Of a DNA stretch of 64,000 nt, positions 1 through 8,571 are shown one piece after another. The stretch covers positions 1,550,001-1,614,000 of the forward strand of contig OZ244843.1 in the NCBI GenBank assembly GCA_965220715.1, in the 5' to 3' direction. Position 1 is the first letter of the stretch, and every line of letters starts with the position of its first letter. This DNA is from Bin5 sp965220715. Lineage in GTDB: Bacteria > Chloroflexota > Anaerolineae > Caldilineales > Caldilineaceae. The notes beneath the pieces were generated by a model. That model searched no databases. It was not told the origin of the DNA and saw only the letters and a program-made list of their open reading frames with translations. Both the position numbers and the translations under genes were made by a program.

Positions 1-317
1 TACGGGAGTCCCAAATCCTGCGTGTAGCGAGTCTCCATGTACTGGTTCAGAGCAAAATAGTCCTGCCAATCGGCGCCTTCGACGCTCGACCCTTTTACAT
101 AATGATAAAAAAATGAGAATGCGGAGCGATTGGGTACTGTCTGCAGTTCGTGCTGCAGCAGAGAACGGTTGGCCGCGTCACTGTACATCGGTGGCGCCGA
201 AGCCAGCGCCACCACAACGCTCCAACCGAGCAGCAGACAAAATGTCAGAACCGGTTCGGAACTGAATCGCCGGAGAGCGATCCTCCAAAGGCCAAGATAG
301 CTGTAAACGGAACGCAT
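1..317 (-). CDS. FtsX-like ABC transporter permease, N-terminal part (cut by window edge)
   Basis: The minus strand from ATG at 317 is open to the window edge, giving about 105 residues that begin MRSVYSYLGLWR. A short basic N-terminus is followed by one strong hydrophobic segment (roughly residues 20-40) and then an extracytoplasmic stretch with SLLQHELQ and a Tyr/Phe-rich segment. This layout matches the start of the large FtsX-type permease at 21752, which also has one N-terminal membrane segment followed by a long outer domain. No convincing Shine-Dalgarno is seen upstream. Family assignment rests on this short stretch and is an inference; the catalytic ATPase partner is not visible. Confidence 0.5.
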   Translation of the reverse strand, partial: MRSVYSYLGLWRIALRRFSSEPVLTFCLLLGWSVVVALASAPPMYSDAANRSLLQHELQTVPNRSAFSFFYHYVKGSSVEGADWQDYFALNQYMETRYTQDLGLP

Positions 318-355
318 TGAATTAGACAGGAGAAACAGCAGCGCTCCCAAGCTGT

Positions 356-1237
356 TTACATCTTGATGGCGCCGGAGCTAAGCCCTTCGACAAACAGGCG
401 GCTGGTAAAGGCGAACAGGATGATGAGAGGAATCGAAGCGATTACATATCCCGCCATCAGGGGACCCCAGATCGTGTACCAGGCGGTTCGAAACGCATAG
501 AGTCCGATGGTCAGGGTCATCAGTTCGTTACTGCGGAGTGTAACCAGGGGCCAGATAACGTCGTTCCATGTGCTGAGAACGTGCATGATCGCGACGACAC
601 CAAGAATCGACTGCGACAGCGGGATGCCAATGTGACGGAATACCTGCAATTCGCTTGCGCCGTCGATTCTCGCCGCTTCGAACATCTCGCTTGGCAGAGC
701 TTCGAAGAACTGGCGCAGGATGAAGATGGCGAAAACCTGCCCGCCGGCAATGTAAGGGGCGATCAGAACCCAGCGGGTATTGAGCAGGCCGAGGTCTTTT
801 ACCAGTAGGAATGCCGGTATCAGCGTAAGTTCCCCTGGAACCATCAACAGGGCCAACACGCCGAAAAAGAAGAAATCCCTTCCAGGGAAGGGGTAGCGGG
901 CAAACGCCCACGCTGCAATCGCCGCCAGAATAACCATGCCAACCACCGACGTGCTGCTGGTGATTATGCTGTTCAAAATGTAGCGGGAGACTATGCGCCA
1001 GGCTTCAAGATAGTTATCGGGGTGGAGCGGATACGTGATAGTGAACGGGTAATGGTCGAACTGCGGGATATCCTTGAACGAAATGATTATCGTGATGACA
1101 AATGGCAGGAACATGAAAAACAGGAAGGCGCCCAGTCCCAGATGGCGCCACCAATCTCCCGTGCGCCAAGCGCGGCGCCAGCTAGCGCCCAACGACATAC
1201 GTTGCACCGGTTGCGGTTGTCCTTCCAGTACTGTCAT
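356..1237 (-). CDS. Carbohydrate ABC transporter permease (MalG/CUT1 type)
   Basis: Inner-membrane subunit of a sugar importer, 293 residues with about six hydrophobic segments. The cytoplasmic EAA loop that docks on the ATPase is clear (EAARIDGASELQVF, then IPL) in the second half. The start ATG at 1237 is preceded by AGGAGAG. It is the last gene of a minus-strand set (binding protein, MalF-type permease, this permease), which is the usual order for these systems. No ATPase gene is nearby, so a shared ATPase encoded elsewhere is expected. The substrate cannot be read from the sequence. Confidence 0.93.
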   Translation of the reverse strand: MTVLEGQPQPVQRMSLGASWRRAWRTGDWWRHLGLGAFLFFMFLPFVITIIISFKDIPQFDHYPFTITYPLHPDNYLEAWRIVSRYILNSIITSSTSVVGMVILAAIAAWAFARYPFPGRDFFFFGVLALLMVPGELTLIPAFLLVKDLGLLNTRWVLIAPYIAGGQVFAIFILRQFFEALPSEMFEAARIDGASELQVFRHIGIPLSQSILGVVAIMHVLSTWNDVIWPLVTLRSNELMTLTIGLYAFRTAWYTIWGPLMAGYVIASIPLIILFAFTSRLFVEGLSSGAIKM

Positions 1238-1322
1238 CGCTCAACTCTCCTGTCGTCCGGGTGACCCTGCGCCTGTCCCTGTCCAGTGCCCCGGCAACTC
1301 CTGTTCACGAACCTCGCACCAC

Positions 1323-2288
1323 TCAATAATCACCCGTCTTGACGAACTTCACATTTAAGATCGTCAGACCCATAATCAGCACAAACAAAAACATGCCGAT
1401 CGCGGAAGCGTAACCCATCTTGTTCCACAAAAAGGCGTTGTTGTACATCCATAGCCCGGGCACTATACTCGCAGTCCCCGGCCCGCCGGCCGTCATTACA
1501 AAGACGGCTACCCAGCCCTGCAGGCCGCCGATGACCGCCAACACGATAATCAACTTGAACTGACCGAGAATGAGAGGAATGTCGATCGCGAACAGACGCC
1601 GCAGGCCGGAACATCCGTCTACCAGTGAACTGTCGATAACTTCATCCGAAATGCCCTGCAGGCCCGCCAGGTAGATAAGTACCGTGACACCACCCACCCA
1701 TGGGAAGCCCATGAACGTAACCGCATAAAGTGCTGTTTTCGGGCTACCCAGCCACGGCTTCTGCCAGTCTTCCAGTCCTATACCCTCAAGGAAAGCGTTC
1801 AATAGACCGTGCGTACCGTCATAGATGAACTGCCACAGCAGTAAAATGACGATGCCCGGCACCACCGCCGGCAGGATCGTCAGGACGCGGTAGGTGTACT
1901 TGTGTACGTGACTGCGCAGGTTGAAGATCAGCTCGGCTACGATGAAAGGAAAAGTGACCGCGCTGATCACCCGCCACGAAGTAAGCAGACTCACGTGGCG
2001 CAGCGACTTGATAAAGACGTCATCCCTGATGAAGAGCTTCTCGAAGTTGCCCAACCCCAGGAACTCCGGCTGCAGACCTATGTCCCACTTGAAAAAGGCC
2101 CGGTACAACCCCATGAAGGCCGGGTAGTAGTTGAAGGTGAGCAGCAGCGCGAAGGTGGGAACCAGCATCAGGTAAACGAAGCGGTAGCGATAGATACGCT
2201 GCCCGAGCGTGGCCTGCCTCTCCTGCGGTGCCGACGGTCTTGCAACCGTAGCGTGTGAAGCAGGTGCGCGAATCTCTTCTGTAGTCAT
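1323..2288 (-). CDS. Sugar ABC transporter permease (MalF/UgpA type)
   Basis: 321-residue membrane permease, first of the two permeases of this importer. After a hydrophilic N-terminus of about 35 residues come roughly six membrane segments. The EAA-type loop is present but divergent: DSSLVDGCSGLRRLF followed by IPL, where most relatives have EAA or DAA before the DG. The start at 2288 lacks a strong Shine-Dalgarno, and the 150-nt gap to the upstream binding-protein gene holds a hairpin at 2312-2353. Together with the gene at 356 it should form the translocation channel. Confidence 0.92.
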   Translation of the reverse strand: MTTEEIRAPASHATVARPSAPQERQATLGQRIYRYRFVYLMLVPTFALLLTFNYYPAFMGLYRAFFKWDIGLQPEFLGLGNFEKLFIRDDVFIKSLRHVSLLTSWRVISAVTFPFIVAELIFNLRSHVHKYTYRVLTILPAVVPGIVILLLWQFIYDGTHGLLNAFLEGIGLEDWQKPWLGSPKTALYAVTFMGFPWVGGVTVLIYLAGLQGISDEVIDSSLVDGCSGLRRLFAIDIPLILGQFKLIIVLAVIGGLQGWVAVFVMTAGGPGTASIVPGLWMYNNAFLWNKMGYASAIGMFLFVLIMGLTILNVKFVKTGDY

Positions 2289-2311
2289 GGTCTTATGCCC
2301 GATTCCACAGT

Positions 2312-2353
2312 GCAGGTGGGCTCCACAAGCATTTCGTCGCGGAACCCACCTGC
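2312..2353 (-). terminator. Intercistronic hairpin between binding-protein and permease genes
   Basis: Inverted repeat of 13 bp on each side (GCAGGTGGG.TCC against GGA.CCCACCTGC) with one G-T type position and a 16-nt loop. There is no T run after it on either strand, so it is less likely a classical terminator than an mRNA processing or stabilising hairpin. It lies in the 153-nt gap between the solute-binding protein and the first permease, the place where such elements let the binding protein be made in excess. Confidence 0.6.
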
Positions 2354-2441
2354 GTCCATAAGTCTTGAGTTTCTAGCTCCTGGGAAAAACCATCGGCTAG
2401 TGGAAGTTCACTAAGAACTGAAAACTGACTACTAAAAACTA

Positions 2442-3911
2442 CTAACTGCAATCCCAGCCATTCTTCTCAATCGCCTCATCCGCGTACTCAAGCAGCAACT
2501 CATTGATCTGCTCTGCGGCCTCATCCTGCGTAACTACGTCCAGCTTGAAGTCGGTCCAGACGTTGGCGATCTTCTCCCGCTGCTCCGTGCCAATCTTGTC
2601 AGGGTAGGTAACCATTCCGGCCTCGCCCAACCCTTCGGTGATCGCGCGCAACGGCTCTTTCAGATCGGGATTGACGTCAACGCCCTTGATGTTGGGCAGG
2701 AAGGTGCCCGTCTCAGAGATCATGCGTCCGGCGTTTTGCGGCGCAGTGACGTAACGCAGGAAATCGATTGCCAGGGGCACGATTCCGTCCTGTTCCGTCT
2801 TGGTCGCCAGCGCCCACTGGGCCGCCGTGGCGCCCCCGATCGGCGGGGCCGCTTCGCCAATCGCATACGGTGAATCGGCCTCGGTAATGGTCGGTGCGTA
2901 GAATGTGCTCCACTCGAAATCGACCAACGGGTCGGCCTTGAGGTAGCCGAAGCGCCAACTGCCGTCTTCAAACACGCCCACCTCTTTGTTGAGGAACTTG
3001 CGGTTGAAGTCTGCGCCCTCTGCCGCCCAGTCCGGCGCCAGATAGGGAATCAACTGCTTGACCAGCCGGAACCAGTCCCCATATTCGGGGTCTGTGGCGC
3101 TGTAGAGCCCGTTCTTCATGGCGCAGCCGACCTCCTCCAGCGTGGCGACGCCGCCGTCAGCGTTGATAATATCGTCCTTCTTGGCGTAGAGCATCGCGCC
3201 GACCTGGGACTGGTACCAGGCCAGCCTGGCGTTGGGAATAGTATCTGTCCCCAATAGCGCCTCCTGCACCTCGATCCACTCACCGTACGTGCTCGGAGCT
3301 GACAGGCCATGCTCGTCGAAAACGTTCTTGTTATAGAAGAAGAACGTCGTCACCAGGTCGATCGGCACGACATAGTGCTTGCCATCCGGCCCGCGTTTGG
3401 CCTCGGTGGGAATCTCGTAGAACTGGTCCAGCCAGCGCTCACTGCCCGGGTCACCGGCAGCTACGTAGGGGTTGGGCTGTTCGAAGAACGGATCCAGCGG
3501 TATCCACCAGTTCTTATCGATCTCATCCTGCGTCCAGAAGGAGTGCGTCCAGACGATGTGCGGGATCGTGCCGCCGGCCTGCTGCGTGACGATCCACTCG
3601 TGGGAGGCCAGGGTGTCCGGCTTCCTGATGATCTCGATCGTGGCTCCGGGATGATCCGCCATGTACTCATCGGAGATGACCTGAATCATGTTGTGGGGTA
3701 GGGGGTTGTTGGGTCCCTGCTCCATGCTCTCCGTGGGTGTATAATGCTGGACCCAGATCTGCAGGTCGCCGGTCGTGCCGGGTTCCCCGCTCATCTCGTC
3801 ACCGGCTGACTCCTGGGCCGCAGGCGCGGGAGCGGCGCAAGCCGCAAGCGCAACACCGGCGCCGGCCATGCCCATCGACTGAAGGAAAGAACGTCTGCTG
3901 AGCGTCTTCAT
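2442..3911 (-). CDS. Sugar ABC transporter substrate-binding lipoprotein (family 1, Tat-type signal)
   Basis: 489-residue extracellular solute-binding protein. The N-terminus has a twin-arginine motif (SRRSFLQ), a hydrophobic core and a lipobox ending LAAC, so it is probably a Tat-exported lipoprotein anchored at Cys24. The body fits the type 1 binding-protein fold with many aromatic residues typical of sugar sites (IWVQHY, FFYNKNVFDEHG). The start at 3911 has AAGGAG at good spacing. It lies upstream of the two permease genes and downstream of a cyclase-family gene on the same strand, and likely sets the substrate specificity of the importer. Confidence 0.93.
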   Translation of the reverse strand: MKTLSRRSFLQSMGMAGAGVALAACAAPAPAAQESAGDEMSGEPGTTGDLQIWVQHYTPTESMEQGPNNPLPHNMIQVISDEYMADHPGATIEIIRKPDTLASHEWIVTQQAGGTIPHIVWTHSFWTQDEIDKNWWIPLDPFFEQPNPYVAAGDPGSERWLDQFYEIPTEAKRGPDGKHYVVPIDLVTTFFFYNKNVFDEHGLSAPSTYGEWIEVQEALLGTDTIPNARLAWYQSQVGAMLYAKKDDIINADGGVATLEEVGCAMKNGLYSATDPEYGDWFRLVKQLIPYLAPDWAAEGADFNRKFLNKEVGVFEDGSWRFGYLKADPLVDFEWSTFYAPTITEADSPYAIGEAAPPIGGATAAQWALATKTEQDGIVPLAIDFLRYVTAPQNAGRMISETGTFLPNIKGVDVNPDLKEPLRAITEGLGEAGMVTYPDKIGTEQREKIANVWTDFKLDVVTQDEAAEQINELLLEYADEAIEKNGWDCS

Positions 3912-4091
3912 GCTTTTCTCCTTGGATTGAAGGATACAGTTGAAAGACAGACTTCCACGTGGTGCTCGATAATGTTACCGCCTCGACGCGGCATCAAGTA
4001 TTGTTCTCACAGAGAGTTGGACCTGGTACAACCACAGGCGAAATCACCCCTCCTCCAGCAATGGCCGCGATCGCAACTGAATGCGCCCGGC

Positions 4092-4814
4092 TCAATCCTC
4101 CACGATCGCGACCGCCCGCACCGGCGCGCCCGTCGTTCCCTCCCACTTCACCGGTAGCATCGAGAGCGTGAAGCCGTGCGGCCTTGGGATCTGCTCCAGG
4201 TTGCAGAGGTTCTCTACATGATAGTATTCGTGCTCGTACATGACGCGATGGGCTTCCCAGAACTGCTTGCGCTCAAACATCGCCCATACCGGCGGGTCGA
4301 ACGTAACCGCGTCAATGCCCATCACCTTGACCCCGCGTTCGATCAACCAAAGCGTCGCTTCACGTGTCATTCCGCTGTGCTCGCTCAGGTAGCGTTCCTC
4401 ATCGTTGTAACTGCCCGCACCCGTCCAGATGAGCACAAGATCAAGTGGCTTGATCTCATACCCTATCTTCCCCACAGCCTCTTCCATGTCGGCCACGGTG
4501 ATACCGGCGCCGTTTTCCTTGTGCCGAAAATCCAGAAGCACGCCTTCGCCGTAGCAGTATTCCAGCGGGATCCCTTCCGGACCGGGCTTGCCGGCAACCA
4601 GATGTTTCAATGCGTCAATGTGGGTCCCTACATGGTCACCTAGAATCGTCAGGTAGTGGGCTGTCAGAGAGGTGACGCCATGCTCCGCGGCGCCGATACC
4701 GCTCGCAAACCCCTCCCAGTCCTCATACATCAACAACGTCGGCCGCGTCACCCTGGGAAAGACCACCATATCGTTGTGTACGGGCATGCTCAAGTCAATG
4801 ACTCTACGCCCCAT
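4092..4814 (-). CDS. Cyclase family protein (kynurenine-formamidase-like metal hydrolase)
   Basis: 240 residues matching the cyclase/kynurenine formamidase-like family. The metal-binding signature HVGTHIDALKH is intact (consensus HxGTHxDxxxH), and the N-terminus has the typical DLSMPVHNDM strand. A second conserved region, GIDAVTFDPP, lies in the C-terminal half. Start at 4814 is preceded by GGAG. It sits 180 nt upstream of the sugar-binding protein and may share its transcript. Family members hydrolyse amide, lactone or ester-like bonds, so a role in processing an imported sugar derivative is possible but inferred. Confidence 0.85.
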   Translation of the reverse strand: MGRRVIDLSMPVHNDMVVFPRVTRPTLLMYEDWEGFASGIGAAEHGVTSLTAHYLTILGDHVGTHIDALKHLVAGKPGPEGIPLEYCYGEGVLLDFRHKENGAGITVADMEEAVGKIGYEIKPLDLVLIWTGAGSYNDEERYLSEHSGMTREATLWLIERGVKVMGIDAVTFDPPVWAMFERKQFWEAHRVMYEHEYYHVENLCNLEQIPRPHGFTLSMLPVKWEGTTGAPVRAVAIVED

Positions 4815-5436
4815 ACCGGTTCTCCATGGTTTGCCCGCCTGTCAGCGGCGCGCTGCTCTGGGCTGTCTCTGGCACTCCACTATCCAGGCCAACTACAAAT
4901 GCTTAGCCACAAATGCCTATTGACAAACAGGACCTTTAAGAAGGCGCCTGTAACATCTCCAATACTCAATAGTCGTTAGTCGGCAATGACCAGGAAAGAG
5001 GTGAAATTCGTTTTGGCGCAGCGTCTTGCTTTCGTCTTAGCGAATGGGAGAGTTTCTAGTCAGTTCGAGCGCCTAAGGGGGACGAGACGCAAGTACGACA
5101 TATAGCCCACCAGTTTCTGCGTCAAGCGCTATTATATATATGAAGGTCACAGAGTCCAAATTTCTTGGCTCTCACTACGCTGTCCAAGACCCCACACCTT
5201 AAGAGGAAGCTCCGGCCTGCTGCCATGGCTGGGCTATGCAGCTTGTTCCCGCAAGACTGTAATCTCAAGATCGTGTGTCTCCGGTCGGTTCAGGAGACTC
5301 TCAATGCCTTCTGGCCTTGCGTGGCAGGATGCTAAACCTGGTAGATCCCATCTTTCGGCGTATACTCATTGTATCTACGAAACTGCCTACATCAGAGGTA
5401 ATTTCACTGAACGAGTAACTCTGGAGAATAGGTAAT
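4815..5436. other. Intergenic region between divergent cyclase and mazE genes
   Basis: About 620 nt without a gene I can support, AT-richer than the surroundings. It must hold promoters for both directions. On the minus strand a TTGACG element (around 5130) lies upstream of the cyclase gene with a weak TATATG-like hexamer 15 nt on. On the plus strand a TATACT hexamer at 5361-5366 with a poor -35 precedes mazE, flanked by GTAGAT (5341) and ATCTAC (5373), which could be half-sites for MazE autoregulation. These are weak calls. Confidence 0.4.
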
Positions 5437-5676
5437 ATGGAAACCCGCGTGCAGAAGTGGGGCAACAGTTTGGCTCTGCGCATCCCTAAGCCCCTTGCAA
5501 CCCAGGTTGGACTCGAAGCCAATACAACGGTCAGATTGTTGCTGCGCGGAGAGGAGTTAGTCATTGTGCCAGTGACGCTACCCTCTCTGAAATTGGATGA
5601 TCTCCTGGCCCAGGTGACCAAGCACAACTTGCACGGCGAAGTGGACTCCGGGCCTGCGGTAGGTCGTGAAGGATAA
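5437..5676 (+). CDS. mazE: MazE/AbrB-type antitoxin
   Basis: 79-residue antitoxin of a type II toxin-antitoxin pair. The N-terminal swapped-hairpin (AbrB/SpoVT) DNA-binding domain is clear: QKWGNSLALRIPK is the family signature, followed by LLLRGEELVIVP. The acidic and hydrophobic C-terminal tail (about residues 48-79) should bind and block the toxin. A GGAG lies about 12 nt before the ATG. Its stop overlaps the mazF start by one base (TAATG), so the two are translationally coupled. It is expected to repress its own promoter. Confidence 0.9.
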   Translation: METRVQKWGNSLALRIPKPLATQVGLEANTTVRLLLRGEELVIVPVTLPSLKLDDLLAQVTKHNLHGEVDSGPAVGREG

Positions 5677-6029
5677 TGGCAAAGCCCGCGTACGTCCCAA
5701 AGCGCGGCGATGCAATTTGGATTGACTTTACCCCTCAGACGGAACATGAACAGGCGGGATGTCGTCCCGCCGTTGTACTCTCACCGGAATCCTATAACGG
5801 CAAAACAGGATTGGCGATTCTCTGTCCGATTACCAATCAGGTAAAAGGGTATCCCTTTGAAGTTGCCATCTCTACAGGGCTGGGTGTGACAGGGGTGATT
5901 CTGGCAGATCAGGTCAAGAGTATGGACTGGCTGGCGAGACATGCAACCTTGATTTCTGCTCTGCCTGCGAACCTGCTTGATGCGGTATTGGAGCGAGTCG
6001 GAACACTTTTGGCAAGGGATAAAGACTGA
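5676..6029 (+). CDS. mazF: MazF-family endoribonuclease toxin
   Basis: 117-residue PemK/MazF toxin, an mRNA-cleaving ribonuclease. The family hallmarks are visible: KRGDAIWIDF at residues 8-17, GCRPAVVLSP, and the CPITNQVKGYPFEV strand pair. The length is normal for MazF, and the reading frame is intact, so it is probably functional. It overlaps the mazE stop codon by one base. The recognition sequence of the ribonuclease cannot be predicted from this. Confidence 0.92.
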   Translation: MAKPAYVPKRGDAIWIDFTPQTEHEQAGCRPAVVLSPESYNGKTGLAILCPITNQVKGYPFEVAISTGLGVTGVILADQVKSMDWLARHATLISALPANLLDAVLERVGTLLARDKD

Positions 6030-6064
6030 TAAACGCGCCGCCCCGTAGCATTGTGGGCGGGAAG

Positions 6065-6622
6065 TTATGACGCCTGCCCATCACACGGCTGACAAATCTG
6101 GGCCAGGCGCCTCGGGCCACCGCTGCTGGCGAGCTCCGTATCGTAATCGGTACGCACGCGGCGGGCCGTGTCGCCGCAGAAGTCGCAGCGGCCGTTCTCT
6201 TGGAAAGGGGAGTAGGCCGCGCGCAGCGAGTCTTGCCGGTCGCGCTCCGCCAGAGCCGGCGCCGCAAACCGCTCCACCCAGCGCCGCACCTGGCTATCCG
6301 TCTCGCCGGCAACCGCCTGCTCGAAAACTGGCAGAAGCGCCGGGTCGTTCGGGCAGCCACCGTCCTCCAATGTATGCCACGCCGCCCGCCGCACCCGTAC
6401 ATCCGGATCCTGCATCAGCCGGTAGAGCGCCTCCCAAGCGGCCTCAACCCGTCTGCGCACGTGGCAGGGACACAGATTTTCGGCGGCGTGAAGTCGTTCG
6501 TCCGGGTCCGTACTGGCCGCCATCTCGATCAGGAAGTCGATCGTCTCCCCCCGCACGCGCTGTTCACCGCCTTTGAATGCGGCCTTCTGATGCCGGTTCA
6601 GCCCCTTGCGTCTGCGCGCCAT
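6065..6622 (-). CDS. HEAT-repeat protein with C-terminal zinc knuckle
   Basis: 185 residues. A basic N-terminus (MARRRKG) is followed by alpha-helical HEAT-like repeats (about residues 25-125), each with the DPDxRxRxAAxxxLE pattern. The C-terminus carries CDFCGD and, about 25 residues later, CQPCDG, two CxxC pairs suited to bind zinc. I do not recognise a named family. It is the last gene of the minus-strand operon with the LOG, AlbA_2 and sulfatase genes and starts immediately next to the LOG stop codon (zero spacing), so it is almost surely co-translated. A scaffold or nucleic-acid-binding role is a guess. Confidence 0.75.
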   Translation of the reverse strand: MARRRKGLNRHQKAAFKGGEQRVRGETIDFLIEMAASTDPDERLHAAENLCPCHVRRRVEAAWEALYRLMQDPDVRVRRAAWHTLEDGGCPNDPALLPVFEQAVAGETDSQVRRWVERFAAPALAERDRQDSLRAAYSPFQENGRCDFCGDTARRVRTDYDTELASSGGPRRLAQICQPCDGQAS

Positions 6623-7381
6623 CTATCTACTCACTTTCAGGGCCAGCCGCGTGGCCGCACGCGCGGCCGCGGCCGACTTCTCGCACCAGTTGGCCTGCCT
6701 CGACAGGCCCTGCAAGATCAACTCGTGGACCTCTTGCGGCGAATCCGCCAGCCGCATCAGTTCGATATCAGGCGCAGAAATATTCCCCGCCGCCAACATC
6801 GTGCCACGCAGCCAGTCCAATAGGCCCCGCCAGTAGTCGGAGTTGTAGAGGACAACCGGGAACTGTCTGATCTTGCCAGTCTGGATCAGCGTCAATGCCT
6901 CAAACAGCTCGTCCAGCGTACCGAACCCGCCGGGGAAGATGACAAATCCCTGTGAGTACTTGACGAAGTTCAACTTGCGCACAAAGAAGTAGCGGAACTC
7001 GATGCCAATGTCGACGTATTCGTTCAATCCTTGCTCGAAAGGAAGCTCGATGCCCAGGCCGACCGAGGTGCCGTTCTCCTGCTGCGCGCCGCGATTGCCG
7101 GCCTCCATAATTCCTGGCCCGCCGCCGGTAATGACCGAAAGACCCGATTCCACCAACAAGCGCGCCGTCTCGACAGCCGCCTGGTAATTGGGATCGTCCG
7201 GCTGCGTGCGCGCCGACCCGAAAATCGAGATCGCAGCGCCCAGCCCTGCCAGCGTGTCGAAGCCCTCGACAAATTCCCCCATGATGCGGAATACCCGCCA
7301 GGGGTCGCTGTCAGTAAACGGCTCGCCCTCCCCGTTCAGTGTGTCGAGGATACATTCGTCCTGGGTCTTTCCTTTCAGCAT
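6623..7381 (-). CDS. LOG family protein (TIGR00730-like Rossmann fold)
   Basis: 252 residues with both LOG-family signatures: GGGPGIMEAGNRGA and PGGFGTLDE, the latter forming the nucleotide-monophosphate phosphoribohydrolase site with the nearby Arg/Glu. Family members cleave nucleoside 5'-monophosphates to base and ribose 5-phosphate (cytokinin-activating in plants); bacterial roles vary. The start at 7381 is preceded by GAGAGAGG and lies 17 nt after the AlbA_2 gene. The length is on the long side of the family, with an extra N-terminal stretch of about 40 residues. Confidence 0.9.
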   Translation of the reverse strand: MLKGKTQDECILDTLNGEGEPFTDSDPWRVFRIMGEFVEGFDTLAGLGAAISIFGSARTQPDDPNYQAAVETARLLVESGLSVITGGGPGIMEAGNRGAQQENGTSVGLGIELPFEQGLNEYVDIGIEFRYFFVRKLNFVKYSQGFVIFPGGFGTLDELFEALTLIQTGKIRQFPVVLYNSDYWRGLLDWLRGTMLAAGNISAPDIELMRLADSPQEVHELILQGLSRQANWCEKSAAAARAATRLALKVSR

Positions 7382-7398
7382 TACGACCTCTCTCGATT

Positions 7399-8562
7399 TC
7401 AGACCGTCGCCGGCATCCGGTACAAGGTGACCACGAACTCGGCGCCGCTCTCTGCCAACTTCGGTTCCGGTAGACCCCTTTCCGTGGCCAAGCGAAAGAT
7501 ACGCACAATGCCCGTGCCCAGCCTGGTCATCAGCCCCAATTTGGACATCAGTGAGAGAATGATCGGGTTGCGCTCCACGTGAATACCGGCGCGCACATTT
7601 TCCAATGTTACGCTATTCGGTAATGGGCCAGGGCTGCGTATCTCCAGCCGGTCTTCAAAGAGGAAGACGCGCACCGGGGCCGACAGCGAATAATCCCGGT
7701 GGACAAGCGCATTGGTCAGCGCCTCGCGCAGCATCTCCAGCGGTAGCTCTGTTTGCACTTCCGGCTCGAATCCTCGGATGACGCCGGCATTGCGCAGGTG
7801 CAGTCGCAGCAAGCTCTCCATTTGCTCCAACTGCTGCGGCAGTCGCCCTTCAATAGTTTTGCGGTCGAGAATGGTTTCTCCTGCTGCAGTTCCTGCGAAG
7901 TGAGCGAATTCCACACGCGCCGTCGGCTGCATGCGCTGTGGCTGGCGGCCGAAGAGCAGCGCCCCAGCGACCGTGAGTTCGTTGCCGGCCATGCACTTCA
8001 GATTGCGCAACAAGCGCGCCAACTCTTCTTCTGGCCGGTCCGTATCTTCAGTCAGACCATAGGCCGCGGTCAGGAAGGCGCCAAACACTGGCAGGTCAAC
8101 ATCCTCCAGCCCCGCTCCCGAGAGCGCCGATTCGTCGTAATAGAAGGCGCGCACCGCCATATACATACGGCGGATCTCTTCGCGCGACGCCAGGCGCTTC
8201 CCCGCATTCTGGCGAACATAACACTGACCCCGCTGCGTGTAGTAGGGCCGGTCAACTCCGCGGGGCAGCGTGATCTTCAGGAGCGACTTTCCACCAACTT
8301 CAACCTGTTCAATGAAAGCCGTGGCGCGAGGCGTAACATTGTTCGCCAGGATCTGGTCTACGCGCTGGCGGGCGCCATCCACATCGGCCACGCCCGTCAC
8401 CGTGCCGTCATCTTCAATGCCCAACCACAGCACTCCTCCCGCCGTGTTCAGAAAGGAGATAAACGCCGTGGCCAGACTCTCAGGGCGCGCCGCAACGGAC
8501 TTGAATTCAGCGTACATCGTTTCGCCGCCCTGCACGACCTGGGCGATCTCGTCCGTGCTCAT
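7399..8562 (-). CDS. AlbA_2/Schlafen-like DNA-binding domain protein with GHKL ATPase-like C-terminus
   Basis: 387 residues. The N-terminal AlbA_2 (Schlafen-like) domain is recognisable from YAEFK, FLNTAGGVLWLGIEDDG and the YVRQNAGKR segment. The C-terminal half has the ATP-binding HATPase_c_4 type pattern (EALTNALVHRDYS, then VFLFEDRLEIRSPG). Proteins with this architecture are annotated as putative transcriptional regulators or helicases, with no firm role known. The start ATG sits 9 nt after the sulfatase stop, and its AGGAAA Shine-Dalgarno overlaps that stop codon, which argues for translational coupling. Confidence 0.85.
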   Translation of the reverse strand: MSTDEIAQVVQGGETMYAEFKSVAARPESLATAFISFLNTAGGVLWLGIEDDGTVTGVADVDGARQRVDQILANNVTPRATAFIEQVEVGGKSLLKITLPRGVDRPYYTQRGQCYVRQNAGKRLASREEIRRMYMAVRAFYYDESALSGAGLEDVDLPVFGAFLTAAYGLTEDTDRPEEELARLLRNLKCMAGNELTVAGALLFGRQPQRMQPTARVEFAHFAGTAAGETILDRKTIEGRLPQQLEQMESLLRLHLRNAGVIRGFEPEVQTELPLEMLREALTNALVHRDYSLSAPVRVFLFEDRLEIRSPGPLPNSVTLENVRAGIHVERNPIILSLMSKLGLMTRLGTGIVRIFRLATERGLPEPKLAESGAEFVVTLYRMPATV

Positions 8563-8571
8563 CGCTTTTTC

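Noticed and set aside
5301..5747. 148-residue minus-strand frame over mazE and its upstream region
   Set aside because: It lies opposite the well-supported mazE gene, has no recognisable family pattern and no ribosome-binding site; a shadow frame.
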